The position numbers were made by a program, and so were the translations under genes. From assembly GCA_012800735.1 (NCBI GenBank), contig JAAZIU010000013.1, positions 248,001 through 312,000 on the forward strand: a DNA stretch of 64,000 nt, given 5' to 3'. The DNA is from Clostridiales bacterium (GTDB taxonomy: Bacteria; Bacillota; Clostridia; Oscillospirales; CAG-272). Below, one piece after another: positions 32,446-41,820 of the stretch. A model generated the notes under the pieces. It searched no databases, was not told the DNA's origin, and worked only from the letters and a program-made list of their open reading frames with translations. Position 1 is the first letter of the stretch, and each line of letters opens with the position of its first letter.

Positions 32446-33366
32446 TTAGTCGCCCAAAAATTCTTCGACTGTTCCTGCCGCCTGTTCGACAAGATCAGGA
32501 GCGCCGGCGTCGAGCCAGATGACGTCGGGATCGCGGCGAAACCAGGTAAGCTGCCGCTTTGCATAGCGTCTTGTCGCTTGTCTGACCGCATCCTTTGCGT
32601 TTTCCGGCGGCTCTCCGCTTTCAAGGCAGTAAAAAAGTTCTTTATAACCGATCGCCTGGCGCGCCGTGGCGGAAAGTTCTCGTTTGTAAAGCTTCTTCGC
32701 CTCGTCCGCAAGTCCCTCTTCAAACATCCGGTCAACTCTCGCGTCGATTTTGTCGTAGAGAGTTTTTCTGTCGGGGTAATCAAGACCCAATTTTATCGCA
32801 TTGTATTTTGGCGGCAGTTTTTTTGAACGCGCATCCCATTCGGATTTAGTTATTCCGGTCTGGAAATAAAGCTCGAGGGCGCGGATTACCCTACGGCGAT
32901 TTTTTAAATCAATAGTGTCTGCGGACGCGGGATCGTAATTGCGCAGCTGTGATACAAGCTCTTCATCGGAAAAGCTCTCAAGCGTTCTCCGCAACCGCGG
33001 ATCTGCCTTTTGCTCCGGATATCTGTCCGGTGATATCACCGAATCGAGATAGAGACCGGTTCCTCCGCAGAAAATCGGAATCCTGCCCCTTGAAATCACC
33101 GAATCGGCCGCTTCCGACGCGCCGGCTGCGTAATCCGAGCAGGAAAACTGCATTTCCGGCTCGATTATATCTATCATGTGGTGCGCGATGCGTTTTCTCG
33201 ACCTCGGCGGAAGCTTTGCGGTGCCGATATTCATGTCTTTATATATCTGCATAGAATCGCAGGAGATGATCTCGCCGTCGAAACGCCTGGCCAACTCAAT
33301 GGCGAGCTCCGACTTGCCCGTCGCCGTCGGTCCTACGACCGCAGCCACCTTAGGAATCCCGTTCAT
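32446..33366 (-). CDS. miaA: tRNA dimethylallyltransferase
   Basis: VVGPTATGKSELAIELARRFDGEIISCDSMQIYKDMNIGTAK. Confidence 0.97.
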   Translation of the reverse strand: MNGIPKVAAVVGPTATGKSELAIELARRFDGEIISCDSMQIYKDMNIGTAKLPPRSRKRIAHHMIDIIEPEMQFSCSDYAAGASEAADSVISRGRIPIFCGGTGLYLDSVISPDRYPEQKADPRLRRTLESFSDEELVSQLRNYDPASADTIDLKNRRRVIRALELYFQTGITKSEWDARSKKLPPKYNAIKLGLDYPDRKTLYDKIDARVDRMFEEGLADEAKKLYKRELSATARQAIGYKELFYCLESGEPPENAKDAVRQATRRYAKRQLTWFRRDPDVIWLDAGAPDLVEQAAGTVEEFLGD

Positions 33367-33471
33367 AAAGCCACCACCTCCGAAATTTCTATGTTCTTTA
33401 CATTATAACATATTTTTTGTTAACATTTCAAGCGAATTATGATGTGTTTTCGTATGTTATATCGAGTTATA

Positions 33472-33500
33472 TTGTTTTTTCTCAAAAAAAGTGGTATAAT
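33472..33500 (+). promoter_or_regulatory. Sigma-A type promoter upstream of the DUF4091-like gene
   Basis: TTGTTT-17 nt-TATAAT. Confidence 0.65.
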
Positions 33501-33538
33501 ATATCCGTCAATAAATATTTTTTAAGGGAGCTACGATA

Positions 33539-35263
33539 ATGCAGGTTAAATTTTGTCATGCCGACGCTGATTTTAAGCTAATAGCCGGAGCCGCGGTTCT
33601 GCCCGATGAGCGGTTTGTAAAAGGAGCCGGAAAACCGCTTCGACTCTTTGCTCTCAAAAACGATACCGCCGCTTTCGGTCTTATCATTCAAACCGATTGC
33701 GATTATGCGCTCAATGTCGGAAATGAGCCGTACTTCGCGCAGCTCGACCAAAAACCGCAGTTAAGGATTGATGTTTGCTGTGAGCTGCCCCATTCGTTAA
33801 ATATCGTGGATTTCGCGTTAACGGAGAAGGGACTTCGGTACGGAGACGCCCTCCTTCCCCGTCCGACTTTGGAAATCGCGGCGAGAGAGTCGCGTCAGAT
33901 ATATATCGAATTTGCTCCGCCGAAAGAATGCAAAGCGGGAGACTATAAATTTAAAGTAAAAATCTTAGCCCGTAAAATGTTCGGCGACGAGAAAATCGCG
34001 GGAGAGCTTGAAGGCGAGATAGAGGTTGCCGATTACGCTCTCCATGACCCGAAAGACAACAAATTCCACCTTGACCTTTGGCAGCATCCTTCTAATCTTG
34101 CCCGCAAGGCGGAAACTCCGCTCTGGAGCGACGGACATTTCGCAGTTGTCGAGAGATACCTGAAATCGCTCGGTGAGCTCGGGCAGAAGGCGGTGACGAT
34201 AATCGCGTCTGACACGCCGTGGGCGGGGCAGAGCTGCGGACTTGCCCGAAACTCCAAAGCAAATATGTTTGAGTATTCGATTATCCCCGTTAAAAAGACT
34301 GCCGACGGCGAGCTTGTCTGCGACTACAGCCATATGCAGAGATACATCGACATCGCCGCAAAATATCAAATCGATCGCGAGATCAGCATTTACGGGCTGT
34401 GCGGCATCTGGAGCAATCCAGACACCGGATTCGGAAAGCCGGCTGACGATTACCCGGACTCGGTCAGAATAAGGTATCTTGACGAAGCGGACGGCTGTTA
34501 CAAATATCTGAAAAAAGCTTCCGACATCGAGAAATATATCGCTTCTCTGCACGACTATTTCATTAAAACCGGACAGATGGACAGAGTTCGCATCGCGGCG
34601 GACGAGCCCGCCGACATTGAACTATACCGAAACATCCTCGAAAGGATAAAGAAGGTTGCTCCGAAATTCAAATTCAAAGCCGCGATCAACCGCAGCGAAT
34701 TTATCGGAGAGTTCGGCGAAGAGGTATATGATTTCGCGCCTTCGCTCGGATCGATGACAGCTGAAATCAGGGCGCTGAAAGAATATCAGCGGACCATGCC
34801 CGGAAAGCGGTTTTTATACTATATCTGCTGCGGTCCGGATTTTCCCAACACCTTTATCACATCTCCGCTTCATGAAAGCTATTATTTAGGAGTGCTTGCG
34901 TCCGCCTGCGGCTTTGACGGCCTGCTCCGCTGGGCGTACAACATCTGGCCGGATGACCCGCGCCGCGACTGCCGTTATGAATTCTGGCGCACCGGAGACA
35001 CTCATTTCGTTTATCCCGCGTACGACGGAAGCCCGATACTCACCCTGCGCTGGAAGGCTCTGAAGCGGGGAATCACTCTTTACGAACTTCTTGAAAAGCT
35101 GAAAGAGAAAAATCCCGCCGACGCCGAAAAGGCGATGGCAATGGTGATGCGCATTACCGATATTGAACAGATCGGACGCGAGTCAACTCCGCAGGCTATT
35201 ATGTCTGACGATATCAACGATTATATCGAAATGGAGAAATTCATCGTCAGCCGTCTCAAATAA
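33539..35263 (+). CDS. DUF4091 domain-containing protein (glycoside-hydrolase-like)
   Basis: C-terminal GLLRWAYNIWPDDPRRDCRYEFWRTGDTHFVYPA....SPILTLRWKALKRGI; no signal peptide. Confidence 0.8.
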   Translation: MQVKFCHADADFKLIAGAAVLPDERFVKGAGKPLRLFALKNDTAAFGLIIQTDCDYALNVGNEPYFAQLDQKPQLRIDVCCELPHSLNIVDFALTEKGLRYGDALLPRPTLEIAARESRQIYIEFAPPKECKAGDYKFKVKILARKMFGDEKIAGELEGEIEVADYALHDPKDNKFHLDLWQHPSNLARKAETPLWSDGHFAVVERYLKSLGELGQKAVTIIASDTPWAGQSCGLARNSKANMFEYSIIPVKKTADGELVCDYSHMQRYIDIAAKYQIDREISIYGLCGIWSNPDTGFGKPADDYPDSVRIRYLDEADGCYKYLKKASDIEKYIASLHDYFIKTGQMDRVRIAADEPADIELYRNILERIKKVAPKFKFKAAINRSEFIGEFGEEVYDFAPSLGSMTAEIRALKEYQRTMPGKRFLYYICCGPDFPNTFITSPLHESYYLGVLASACGFDGLLRWAYNIWPDDPRRDCRYEFWRTGDTHFVYPAYDGSPILTLRWKALKRGITLYELLEKLKEKNPADAEKAMAMVMRITDIEQIGRESTPQAIMSDDINDYIEMEKFIVSRLK

Positions 35264-35278
35264 AACCGAACGCAACAC

Positions 35279-35322
35279 CGCGCCCCGATAATTTTCAAAT
35301 CGGGACGCGGAATTTTATTTAT
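35279..35322. terminator. Intrinsic terminator between convergent genes
   Basis: CCGCGCCCCGAT-AATTTTCAA-ATCGGGACGCGG followed by AATTTTATTT. Confidence 0.75.
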
Positions 35323-35335
35323 CTCTTTTATTTTT

Positions 35336-35713
35336 TTATTTTTTTACCCGTTCAATCGTTTTTCTGCAAAATTCGGGCAACGGCAACCCCTGACCTTCCA
35401 GCCTCAGAGCCACCGCGGAAAGCGGAGAGATAAAGTCTCTGCCGTTTGTGAGTACCGCGCCCATCGGCGAATCGCTCCAGCCGAAACCGAGGGAGGCGAG
35501 CTCACAGGTAATGAGCGTCTGTCCGACATATATGCCGAAAACAAAGGTAAGCTCATCCTTTTTCTTCTTGCTGAGTTCGTCTGATGAAAAGCTAAGCAGA
35601 ATACGATCTGCTTCTTCGAGGTCGCTCATACGGAGCTTGAGATCGGCGCCAAAAGCCGCGCCGTATCTTGCAGCCTGAGCCGTAACCCGGGCAAGATCCA
35701 CGGTAGGGGACAT
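35336..35713 (-). CDS. Hypothetical protein, 125 aa
   Basis: MSPTVDLARVTAQAARYGAAFGADLKLRMSD...; starts 4 bp after the M23 peptidase stop. Confidence 0.6.
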   Translation of the reverse strand: MSPTVDLARVTAQAARYGAAFGADLKLRMSDLEEADRILLSFSSDELSKKKKDELTFVFGIYVGQTLITCELASLGFGWSDSPMGAVLTNGRDFISPLSAVALRLEGQGLPLPEFCRKTIERVKK

Positions 35714-35717
35714 ATCA

Positions 35718-37025
35718 TCATCTCTCCATATAATCAAGCGGATCGATAGGCGTGTAAAGGAAACGCATTTCAAAATGCAGGTGGGGAGCGGTCGAAACCC
35801 CGGTGTTGCCGGAATATGCGATATGCTGCCCCTGATAAACCCAGTCGCCGACATTGACGCATGTCTCGCTCAAGTGGGCGTATACCGTTTGGATATAATT
35901 GGCATGGTCGATGATCATCATTGTCCCGTAGCTGGGCGTTGTGTTGATATAGCTTACCCGTCCGCCGTCGGAGGCGAAAACCGGAGTGCCCTCGTCTACC
36001 ACCATATCGACGCCGTAATGGAAGCTGTCGCCGTCATACTGAGCGCGCTGCTCTCCGTAATACGACGAATAATGATAAGCGCAGCGCAGCGGACACTTAT
36101 ATCGACCGGTCGGCACCGCTCTCGGAGGAGTCTGTGTGCCTACCGTATACACATCCGGCTTCATTTCCGCAAGAATCTTCGATGAAACGAAGTTGCGGCT
36201 GATTTCCTTGCGCCCGTCGTATTCAACTTCATATGTTTGGCTGCGGATACCGAGTGAGCCGTCGGCGCTTTTGAAAGAATACCCCTGATACCAGTCGCTG
36301 CTGTAGATATAGCTGGTACCTATCGGAATCATGGTATTTGTGGTTTCGAGTTTTTTTACGTTGTATCTGAACATCGCCCTCGAACCACTTGCGACGCTTT
36401 CATTCGGCGGGGTATTGATAATACGATCGCAAATCGCTTCAAAGTCGTCAATTTCCGAGCCTGCTGATATGATCTGCTTCGACGACACCTTGCTTTTTAC
36501 GCAAATCTGAGATACCGTCGGATCCAACTCCCGCAGCCGGTTAAGCTCAAACTGCTGAGACGCCGAATATGCGTCGTCGAAAAGCTTGCGGCTTTCGCAG
36601 GTACCGACATATTGACCGTCGATATAAAAGCTGTATGCCTTTTTGCACCTGTAAGCGATACCGGTGATATCGGCAAGCGCTTCGCGGCATTCTTTTTCGG
36701 TTAAATAATCTATATCTCCGTCGGTAAGCTCGATTGAGCAGTCGTAGACAATATCAAACGGTCTGACTTTTCCGTATATGAGCGAGTAGTTGTCTTCAAG
36801 CTCGTTTATGGCGTTTTCAACCGCCGTAAAATCATGCAGATATCCGAGCCGGGAGCCGTTTACAGAAACCGCCGCCGCAGGCACAAGGCTTTCCTTGTAA
36901 CGCATGTCAGCGCCGTAAAACAGGCAGACAACCAGGAACAAAAGGAAGCCTAAAGAGCCGAGTATAAGCGAGAGCTTATCCGACTGTTTTTGCGGTTTTT
37001 CAAAATCTTTTCCGCTTCGGTTCAC
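35718..37025 (-). CDS. M23 family metallopeptidase (murein hydrolase) with N-terminal TM anchor
   Basis: FHYGVDMVVDEGTPVFASDGGRVSY...HANYIQTVYAHLSE...GNTGVSTAPHLHFEMRF. Confidence 0.92.
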   Translation of the reverse strand: MNRSGKDFEKPQKQSDKLSLILGSLGFLLFLVVCLFYGADMRYKESLVPAAAVSVNGSRLGYLHDFTAVENAINELEDNYSLIYGKVRPFDIVYDCSIELTDGDIDYLTEKECREALADITGIAYRCKKAYSFYIDGQYVGTCESRKLFDDAYSASQQFELNRLRELDPTVSQICVKSKVSSKQIISAGSEIDDFEAICDRIINTPPNESVASGSRAMFRYNVKKLETTNTMIPIGTSYIYSSDWYQGYSFKSADGSLGIRSQTYEVEYDGRKEISRNFVSSKILAEMKPDVYTVGTQTPPRAVPTGRYKCPLRCAYHYSSYYGEQRAQYDGDSFHYGVDMVVDEGTPVFASDGGRVSYINTTPSYGTMMIIDHANYIQTVYAHLSETCVNVGDWVYQGQHIAYSGNTGVSTAPHLHFEMRFLYTPIDPLDYMER

Positions 37026-37072
37026 CGAAATCCCCCTGTGTTTTCGTAATAGACTTGATTCTCAATAGAGGT

Positions 37073-37101
37073 ATTTTACCATATAATCGGCTGTAAATCA
37101 A
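37073..37101 (-). promoter_or_regulatory. Sigma-A type promoter upstream of the M23 peptidase gene
   Basis: Minus strand TTGATT-17 nt-TAAAAT. Confidence 0.65.
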
Positions 37102-37158
37102 TAGGTTGCGAAAATTTGCAACATTTTATTAATAGTTCCCGCAAAGATATCTCTGTTT

Positions 37159-37620
37159 TTACTCTTCTTTGTCGTTCCCGGAAACCGGTTCAGAGCTGCC
37201 GGACGGTTTTGAATTTACGAACACCAGCAGTTTTCCCGTAATATAATTCAGGATAACCACAAAAATCGCGACCGGTATTTTAACAAGATACTTTGATATG
37301 CCGATTTTTTCGTAACCGAACCAGATAAGCAAACTTTCAACAACGAGTGTAAACACCCTTGACGAGATAAATTTGAAAATCTGAAAAGCTACCTTCCCCG
37401 GCTGCTTGACTTTATCGCGGAATACGATTATCTTATTCCCGAAATACGCCCAGGTTACCGCAAATATCCAGCTGATAATGTTTGATATGACGACATCCAA
37501 ACCGAAAAAGACAAGCAATTCATAAACGGTAAAGCCTATCACGGTAGTTATACCGCCGATGAAAAGATAGACAAGCTGTTCGCGGTATTTTTCCGCTAGT
37601 TTTTTCACTTTCTCAATCAT
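37159..37620 (-). CDS. GtrA family membrane protein
   Basis: FIGGITTVIGFTVYELLVFFG..., four TM segments. Confidence 0.85.
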   Translation of the reverse strand: MIEKVKKLAEKYREQLVYLFIGGITTVIGFTVYELLVFFGLDVVISNIISWIFAVTWAYFGNKIIVFRDKVKQPGKVAFQIFKFISSRVFTLVVESLLIWFGYEKIGISKYLVKIPVAIFVVILNYITGKLLVFVNSKPSGSSEPVSGNDKEE

Positions 37621-38233
37621 AATATTTTTCCTGTCCGATGCTTGACATTAGCCTTATCGATTCTTCGCGGGTATAGAGCAGATTCAGAGCGCCAAGCATC
37701 GCATTGGCGGACATTCCGCCCGGAAGACCGGCTTTTTGGCAAAGCAGATCCCGCAAGCTTTGGGCGGAGTCTCCGCCGCTAAAGCCGTATTCATATAAAT
37801 CCGCCTTTATAAGTCCGCCCCGGCGTATAACGCCTTTTCCGGCTGCATATGGGGCGAATATGTTGCGTAGAGTTTCCCTCTCTATCCCTTCGACGCCTAA
37901 AAATCCCGCTTTTGAAGGCTGAGCTTTGCGTTTTTCCTTGCCTTTTATCTGGGGGGTATAGAGATTAATCACCTTATCCGGTGGCAGAATGGATTTTATG
38001 TAGTTTCTTATCACAAGTCCCGCCCCGTCGCTGTCGGTAAGAACTATGACGCCGTTTTTCTCGGCAAGCCTTGTTATAAGCAGCCGTTTTGCCTCGTCCG
38101 AAAAAATGGCGAAGCCGCCGACCGGTATAATCTCGGCGTCAATTACCGACATAAGTTTTTCTCGGTCGAATTTTCCTTCTACTATAACCGGTCGGTCAAC
38201 CAGAAGCTTCGCAGATTCGCGGGAACCGTTCAT
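37613..38233 (-). CDS. Toprim domain protein, ribonuclease M5-like (DUF4093)
   Basis: PVIVEGKFDREKLMSVIDAEIIPVGGFAIF...VLTDSDGAGLVIRNYIK; ATG overlaps the MATE stop (ATGA). Confidence 0.85.
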   Translation of the reverse strand: MNGSRESAKLLVDRPVIVEGKFDREKLMSVIDAEIIPVGGFAIFSDEAKRLLITRLAEKNGVIVLTDSDGAGLVIRNYIKSILPPDKVINLYTPQIKGKEKRKAQPSKAGFLGVEGIERETLRNIFAPYAAGKGVIRRGGLIKADLYEYGFSGGDSAQSLRDLLCQKAGLPGGMSANAMLGALNLLYTREESIRLMSSIGQEKYYD

Positions 38234-39660
38234 TTTATTACCCTTTTGGTCTTCCATCTGCCGGAGAGGAATCTTAAAACGAAAAACGAGCCGCGGAAAA
38301 TCCAGTCGATATACATCGCATACCAGACGCCGTTCAAACCGAAATCGAAAAATACGCAGAGCAGATAGGAAAAACCGATTCGGAAGATCCACATCGAAAA
38401 TATAGATATAATCATCGTCATACGGGCGTCTCCCGTCGCTCGGAGAGCGTTCGGCAGGCTGAAGGACAGCGGCCAGAATACTGCAGCAAGCGTGGCGTAA
38501 AGACGGATTATCTCTACCGACATCTCATACGCTTCGGCGGAAATGTTGAAAAACCTTAAAAGAACCGGGCCGACTAAAAATAAGAACAGGTTGGTGATTC
38601 CGCCGAAAAGATAGATATAGCCCATTATTTTAAAGGTATATCCCGTCGCCTGGCGGTAATCTCCCGCGCCGACGCATTGACCTACGACGGTTACAAGGGC
38701 GAGTCCGAGCGCGGCTCCGGGAATGATAGCGAAGCCGCAGAGGGTATTGGATACCGCATTTGCCGCTATTGCGGCTGTTCCGAAACTCGTTATCAGATTC
38801 GCCACCAGCAGTTTTCCTACCTGAAACATTCCGCCTTCCGCTCCGTTCGGAAGACCTACCGCGAGTATTGACTTTATCATGCCCGGGTTCGGCTCGGGGG
38901 AAAGCAGCCGCTCTATGCGGAATTCACCTTCACCGACACGCCGCTGCGAACAGATAAGTATAAGTATTATTGATGCGCCTATAATCCTTGAAATGAGAGT
39001 CGCCCACGCGGCGCCTGCCGCCCCCATCGAGAAACCGTATATGAAGATTGCATTCCCGCCGATATTGATAAGGTTCATCAAAAAGTAAATCACAAGCGTT
39101 ATTTTCGAATTTCCCATCGACCGGAAGAGCGCGGCGCAGGAGTTATATATGCCTATGGTAGGATAAGACAGCGCGGTGATATAGAAATAAATTTCGGCTG
39201 AGCTCATTACGTCCTTTTCGACTGCGCCGTAAATAAAATCGAGGATGCGGTTGTTGAAAATGAGACAGACGGCGGTTATGAAAACAGTTATCAGCGTGCA
39301 GAGCCAGAGTAGTTGTTTTGCCGCGAGCGAGGCGGATTTTTTGTCGTCACGCCCCATATATTGCGCCGATACGACAGCTCCTCCGGTTGTGAGCGCCGAA
39401 AAGACCGAGATAATTAGTATATTTATCTGATCGACCAGCGACACTCCGGATATAGCGGCTTCACCGGCGACGGAAACCATGACGGTATCCGCCATTCCGA
39501 TTGTAACGGCGAGTGTCTGCTCAAGGATGAGCGGAAGTATCAGCCCGCGCAGCCGCTCTTTCGGAAAAAGGCCGTTTTCGCCTATTTTTATATCTGATAG
39601 ACGAACCCTCAGATCTTTTTTTGAAGTTTCCTTTACTTTATCCATTGATGCCGGCATCAC
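38230..39660 (-). CDS. MATE family efflux transporter
   Basis: 12-TM MATE pattern; start overlaps dapB stop. Confidence 0.92.
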   Translation of the reverse strand: MMPASMDKVKETSKKDLRVRLSDIKIGENGLFPKERLRGLILPLILEQTLAVTIGMADTVMVSVAGEAAISGVSLVDQINILIISVFSALTTGGAVVSAQYMGRDDKKSASLAAKQLLWLCTLITVFITAVCLIFNNRILDFIYGAVEKDVMSSAEIYFYITALSYPTIGIYNSCAALFRSMGNSKITLVIYFLMNLINIGGNAIFIYGFSMGAAGAAWATLISRIIGASIILILICSQRRVGEGEFRIERLLSPEPNPGMIKSILAVGLPNGAEGGMFQVGKLLVANLITSFGTAAIAANAVSNTLCGFAIIPGAALGLALVTVVGQCVGAGDYRQATGYTFKIMGYIYLFGGITNLFLFLVGPVLLRFFNISAEAYEMSVEIIRLYATLAAVFWPLSFSLPNALRATGDARMTMIISIFSMWIFRIGFSYLLCVFFDFGLNGVWYAMYIDWIFRGSFFVLRFLSGRWKTKRVIK

Positions 39661-40436
39661 AAGACAGAGGATATAACGTCGGACATCGAATAAAGCCCTT
39701 TTTGTTTACCCTTCATAAACGAAGCGGCTAAAAGCGCTCCCACGGCAAAAACTTCTCGGCTGTCCGCCTGATGGATAAGCTTTATAAGTTCGTGGGAACC
39801 GGCAAAGATAACTTCATGCTCCCCTACAATAGTGCCGCCTCTTACAGAGCTTATACCGATTTCATTCTGCGGGCGCTTTGCGCGGCGGTCGTGACGGTCG
39901 TATATATACTCCATCTCTTCCCCTCTACCGGTCCTCGCGGCGTCGGCGAGCATCAACGCCGTGCCGGAGGGGGCGTCAAGCTTCATTCGGTGATGAGATT
40001 CGACGATTTCGATATCAAAACTTTCTCCGAGCGCTTCCGCCGCGCGTTTCACAAGCTCGCACAGAACGTTTATTCCGAGCGACATATTTCCGGAACGAAA
40101 AACGGCGATCTTTTCGGATGCCGCGTTTATATACGCAATCTCTTTTTCGGTCATGCCGGTGGAGCAGATTATCAGCGGAAGGTTATATTTGACGGCAAAA
40201 TCGCAGAGCGTCCGGCAGATCTCGTGGTTTGAGAAATCAACTATAACCTCGTCTCCCGCGGGAGTGATATCATTTATGCAGGAAACGACCGGAAAGCCGC
40301 AGGAAGCGGTTTTTTCGGGTGAGCAGCTTATATCGATACCATAAACAATTTTATATTCCCCGCCTTTTTCTTCGACGGCGGAGGCGACTGCCCGACCCAT
40401 CCGGCCGAGCGCGCCGCAGAGAATTATTTTAACCAT
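39657..40436 (-). CDS. dapB: 4-hydroxy-tetrahydrodipicolinate reductase
   Basis: MVKIILCGALGRMGRAVA, ESHHRMKLDAPSGTAL, HEVIFAG. Confidence 0.96.
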   Translation of the reverse strand: MVKIILCGALGRMGRAVASAVEEKGGEYKIVYGIDISCSPEKTASCGFPVVSCINDITPAGDEVIVDFSNHEICRTLCDFAVKYNLPLIICSTGMTEKEIAYINAASEKIAVFRSGNMSLGINVLCELVKRAAEALGESFDIEIVESHHRMKLDAPSGTALMLADAARTGRGEEMEYIYDRHDRRAKRPQNEIGISSVRGGTIVGEHEVIFAGSHELIKLIHQADSREVFAVGALLAASFMKGKQKGLYSMSDVISSVL

Positions 40437-40490
40437 TATATTTCACAGAGGGGGAGAATACTCTCCCCCCGACTCCTTATATTATTATCT

Positions 40491-41381
40491 TCAGTTTACA
40501 AGTCCGTGCCGCCGCATTACTTTTAGCAGTTTTTCCTTATGCTCCGGCTCGATTTCGGTCAGGGGCAGACGGATTTCATTGCTGCACCAGCCCATCTCCG
40601 CCATGGCGGCTTTTACCGGTATCGGGTTGACTTCACAAAAGATTGCATTTATTATGTCCAGCAATTTTAGCTGCATTATAGAAGCTTCCTTTACCCTTCC
40701 GGTATGCCACAGTTCGACCATATCGTGCGTCTCGCGCGGCATGATGTTTGAAAGTACCGAGATAACTCCGATTCCGCCGAGGCTGAGAATCGGAACGATC
40801 TGGTCGTCGTTTCCGGAATAGATATCGAGCGAATCGCCGCATTCGGCGGCAATCTCGGCTATCTGCGATATATTGCCGGAGGCTTCTTTTACCGCGACTA
40901 TGCGATCGTGTTTTGCGAGCTCTTTATAGACCGGCAGGGTGATGTTGCATCCGGTCCTGGACGGGACGTTGTAGAGTATGATAGGTTTGTCCGTCGCCGC
41001 TTCTATCGCGCTGAAGTTCTTTATAAGCCCCGCGGGTGTCGCTTTGTTGTAGTAAGGCGATACGACAAGCAGAGCGTCTGCGCCGACTTCGCAGGCGTAT
41101 TTGGAGAGCGAAATTGCGTAATCGGTATCGTTTGAGCCGGTTCCTGCTATTGCCGGAACCCGCCCTGCGATGTGCTCAACCGAGAATCTGATTATCTCTC
41201 TGTGTTCTTCGTCGGTAAGAGTAGATCCTTCTCCGGTCGTTCCCGCAATTACTATTGCGTCGGTTTTATTCTCTATCTGCCAGTCGATTATCCGCCCCAG
41301 CGACTCATAGTCGAGAGCGTTGTCCTTAAAGGGGGTTACGACGGCAACCGCCGCTCCTGTGAAGATCCTTGTTTTCTGCAT
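40491..41381 (-). CDS. dapA: 4-hydroxy-tetrahydrodipicolinate synthase
   Basis: GAAVAVVTPFKDNALDYESLG, GTTGEGSTLTDEEH, ILYNVPSRTGCNI, VKEASGNI. Confidence 0.96.
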   Translation of the reverse strand: MQKTRIFTGAAVAVVTPFKDNALDYESLGRIIDWQIENKTDAIVIAGTTGEGSTLTDEEHREIIRFSVEHIAGRVPAIAGTGSNDTDYAISLSKYACEVGADALLVVSPYYNKATPAGLIKNFSAIEAATDKPIILYNVPSRTGCNITLPVYKELAKHDRIVAVKEASGNISQIAEIAAECGDSLDIYSGNDDQIVPILSLGGIGVISVLSNIMPRETHDMVELWHTGRVKEASIMQLKLLDIINAIFCEVNPIPVKAAMAEMGWCSNEIRLPLTEIEPEHKEKLLKVMRRHGLVN

Positions 41382-41417
41382 CTGATTTTTCCTCCGTTTT
41401 CAATGCAACATTTCTGT

Positions 41418-41447
41418 AAAAAAACAAAAAACCGGTTGAAAACCAGC
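41418..41447 (-). terminator. Putative riboswitch-controlled terminator upstream of dapA
   Basis: Minus strand CTGGTT-TTC-AACCGG followed by TTTTTTGTTTTTTT; its AACCGG arm could alternatively pair with CCGGTT (41497..41492). Confidence 0.6.
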
Positions 41448-41535
41448 TATGCATGTATTATAATATATCAATCGGGCAAATACCCGCGTAAAACCGGCTT
41501 AAAAGCAGGCCGCTTGATTCCGACTGCATCATACA

Positions 41536-41718
41536 TGATAGCTCTCCACCCGACGCCGTCCGGGCTTTCGGGTGACAGTCCGCGCGCTTTCGCTTCGCGG
41601 CCCGACGAAAATGCCGTATGCTCATTTCGTCTCGGCGGCTTCCCCTCTTCTGCGCGCGCTCTCCGCATACCCGGAGTCTTTGTGTCGCGCAAAATACCTG
41701 TCTGCCGCGCCTCTATCC
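41536..41718 (-). promoter_or_regulatory. Lysine riboswitch (L-box)
   Basis: Minus strand ATAGAGGCGCG...AGAAGAGGGGAAGCCGCCGAGACGAAA...TTTTCGTCGGGCCG...GGACTGTCACCCG...CGGGTGGAGAGCTATC, in L-box order, upstream of dapA. Confidence 0.92.
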
Positions 41719-41748
41719 AGCCGCGCCTTTTACGGTACGACTAATATG

Positions 41749-41777
41749 ATTTTAACACATCCTGAGATTTATGTCAA
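41749..41777 (-). promoter_or_regulatory. Sigma-A type promoter for the lysine riboswitch-dapA transcript
   Basis: Minus strand TTGACA-17 nt-TAAAAT. Confidence 0.8.
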
Positions 41778-41781
41778 TCTC

Positions 41782-41810
41782 TTAACACCGGTTATCTATT
41801 AATTTTATAT
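41782..41810 (+). promoter_or_regulatory. Putative promoter for queA
   Basis: TTAACA-17 nt-TTATAT ending 10 bp before the queA ATG. Confidence 0.5.
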
Positions 41811-41820
41811 TAATTTTTCT

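Noticed and set aside
41172-41802. ORFs across the dapA upstream region (41172-41744, 41468-41692, 41572-41802)
   Set aside because: They overlap dapA antisense or lie inside the lysine riboswitch; the RNA explanation is better.
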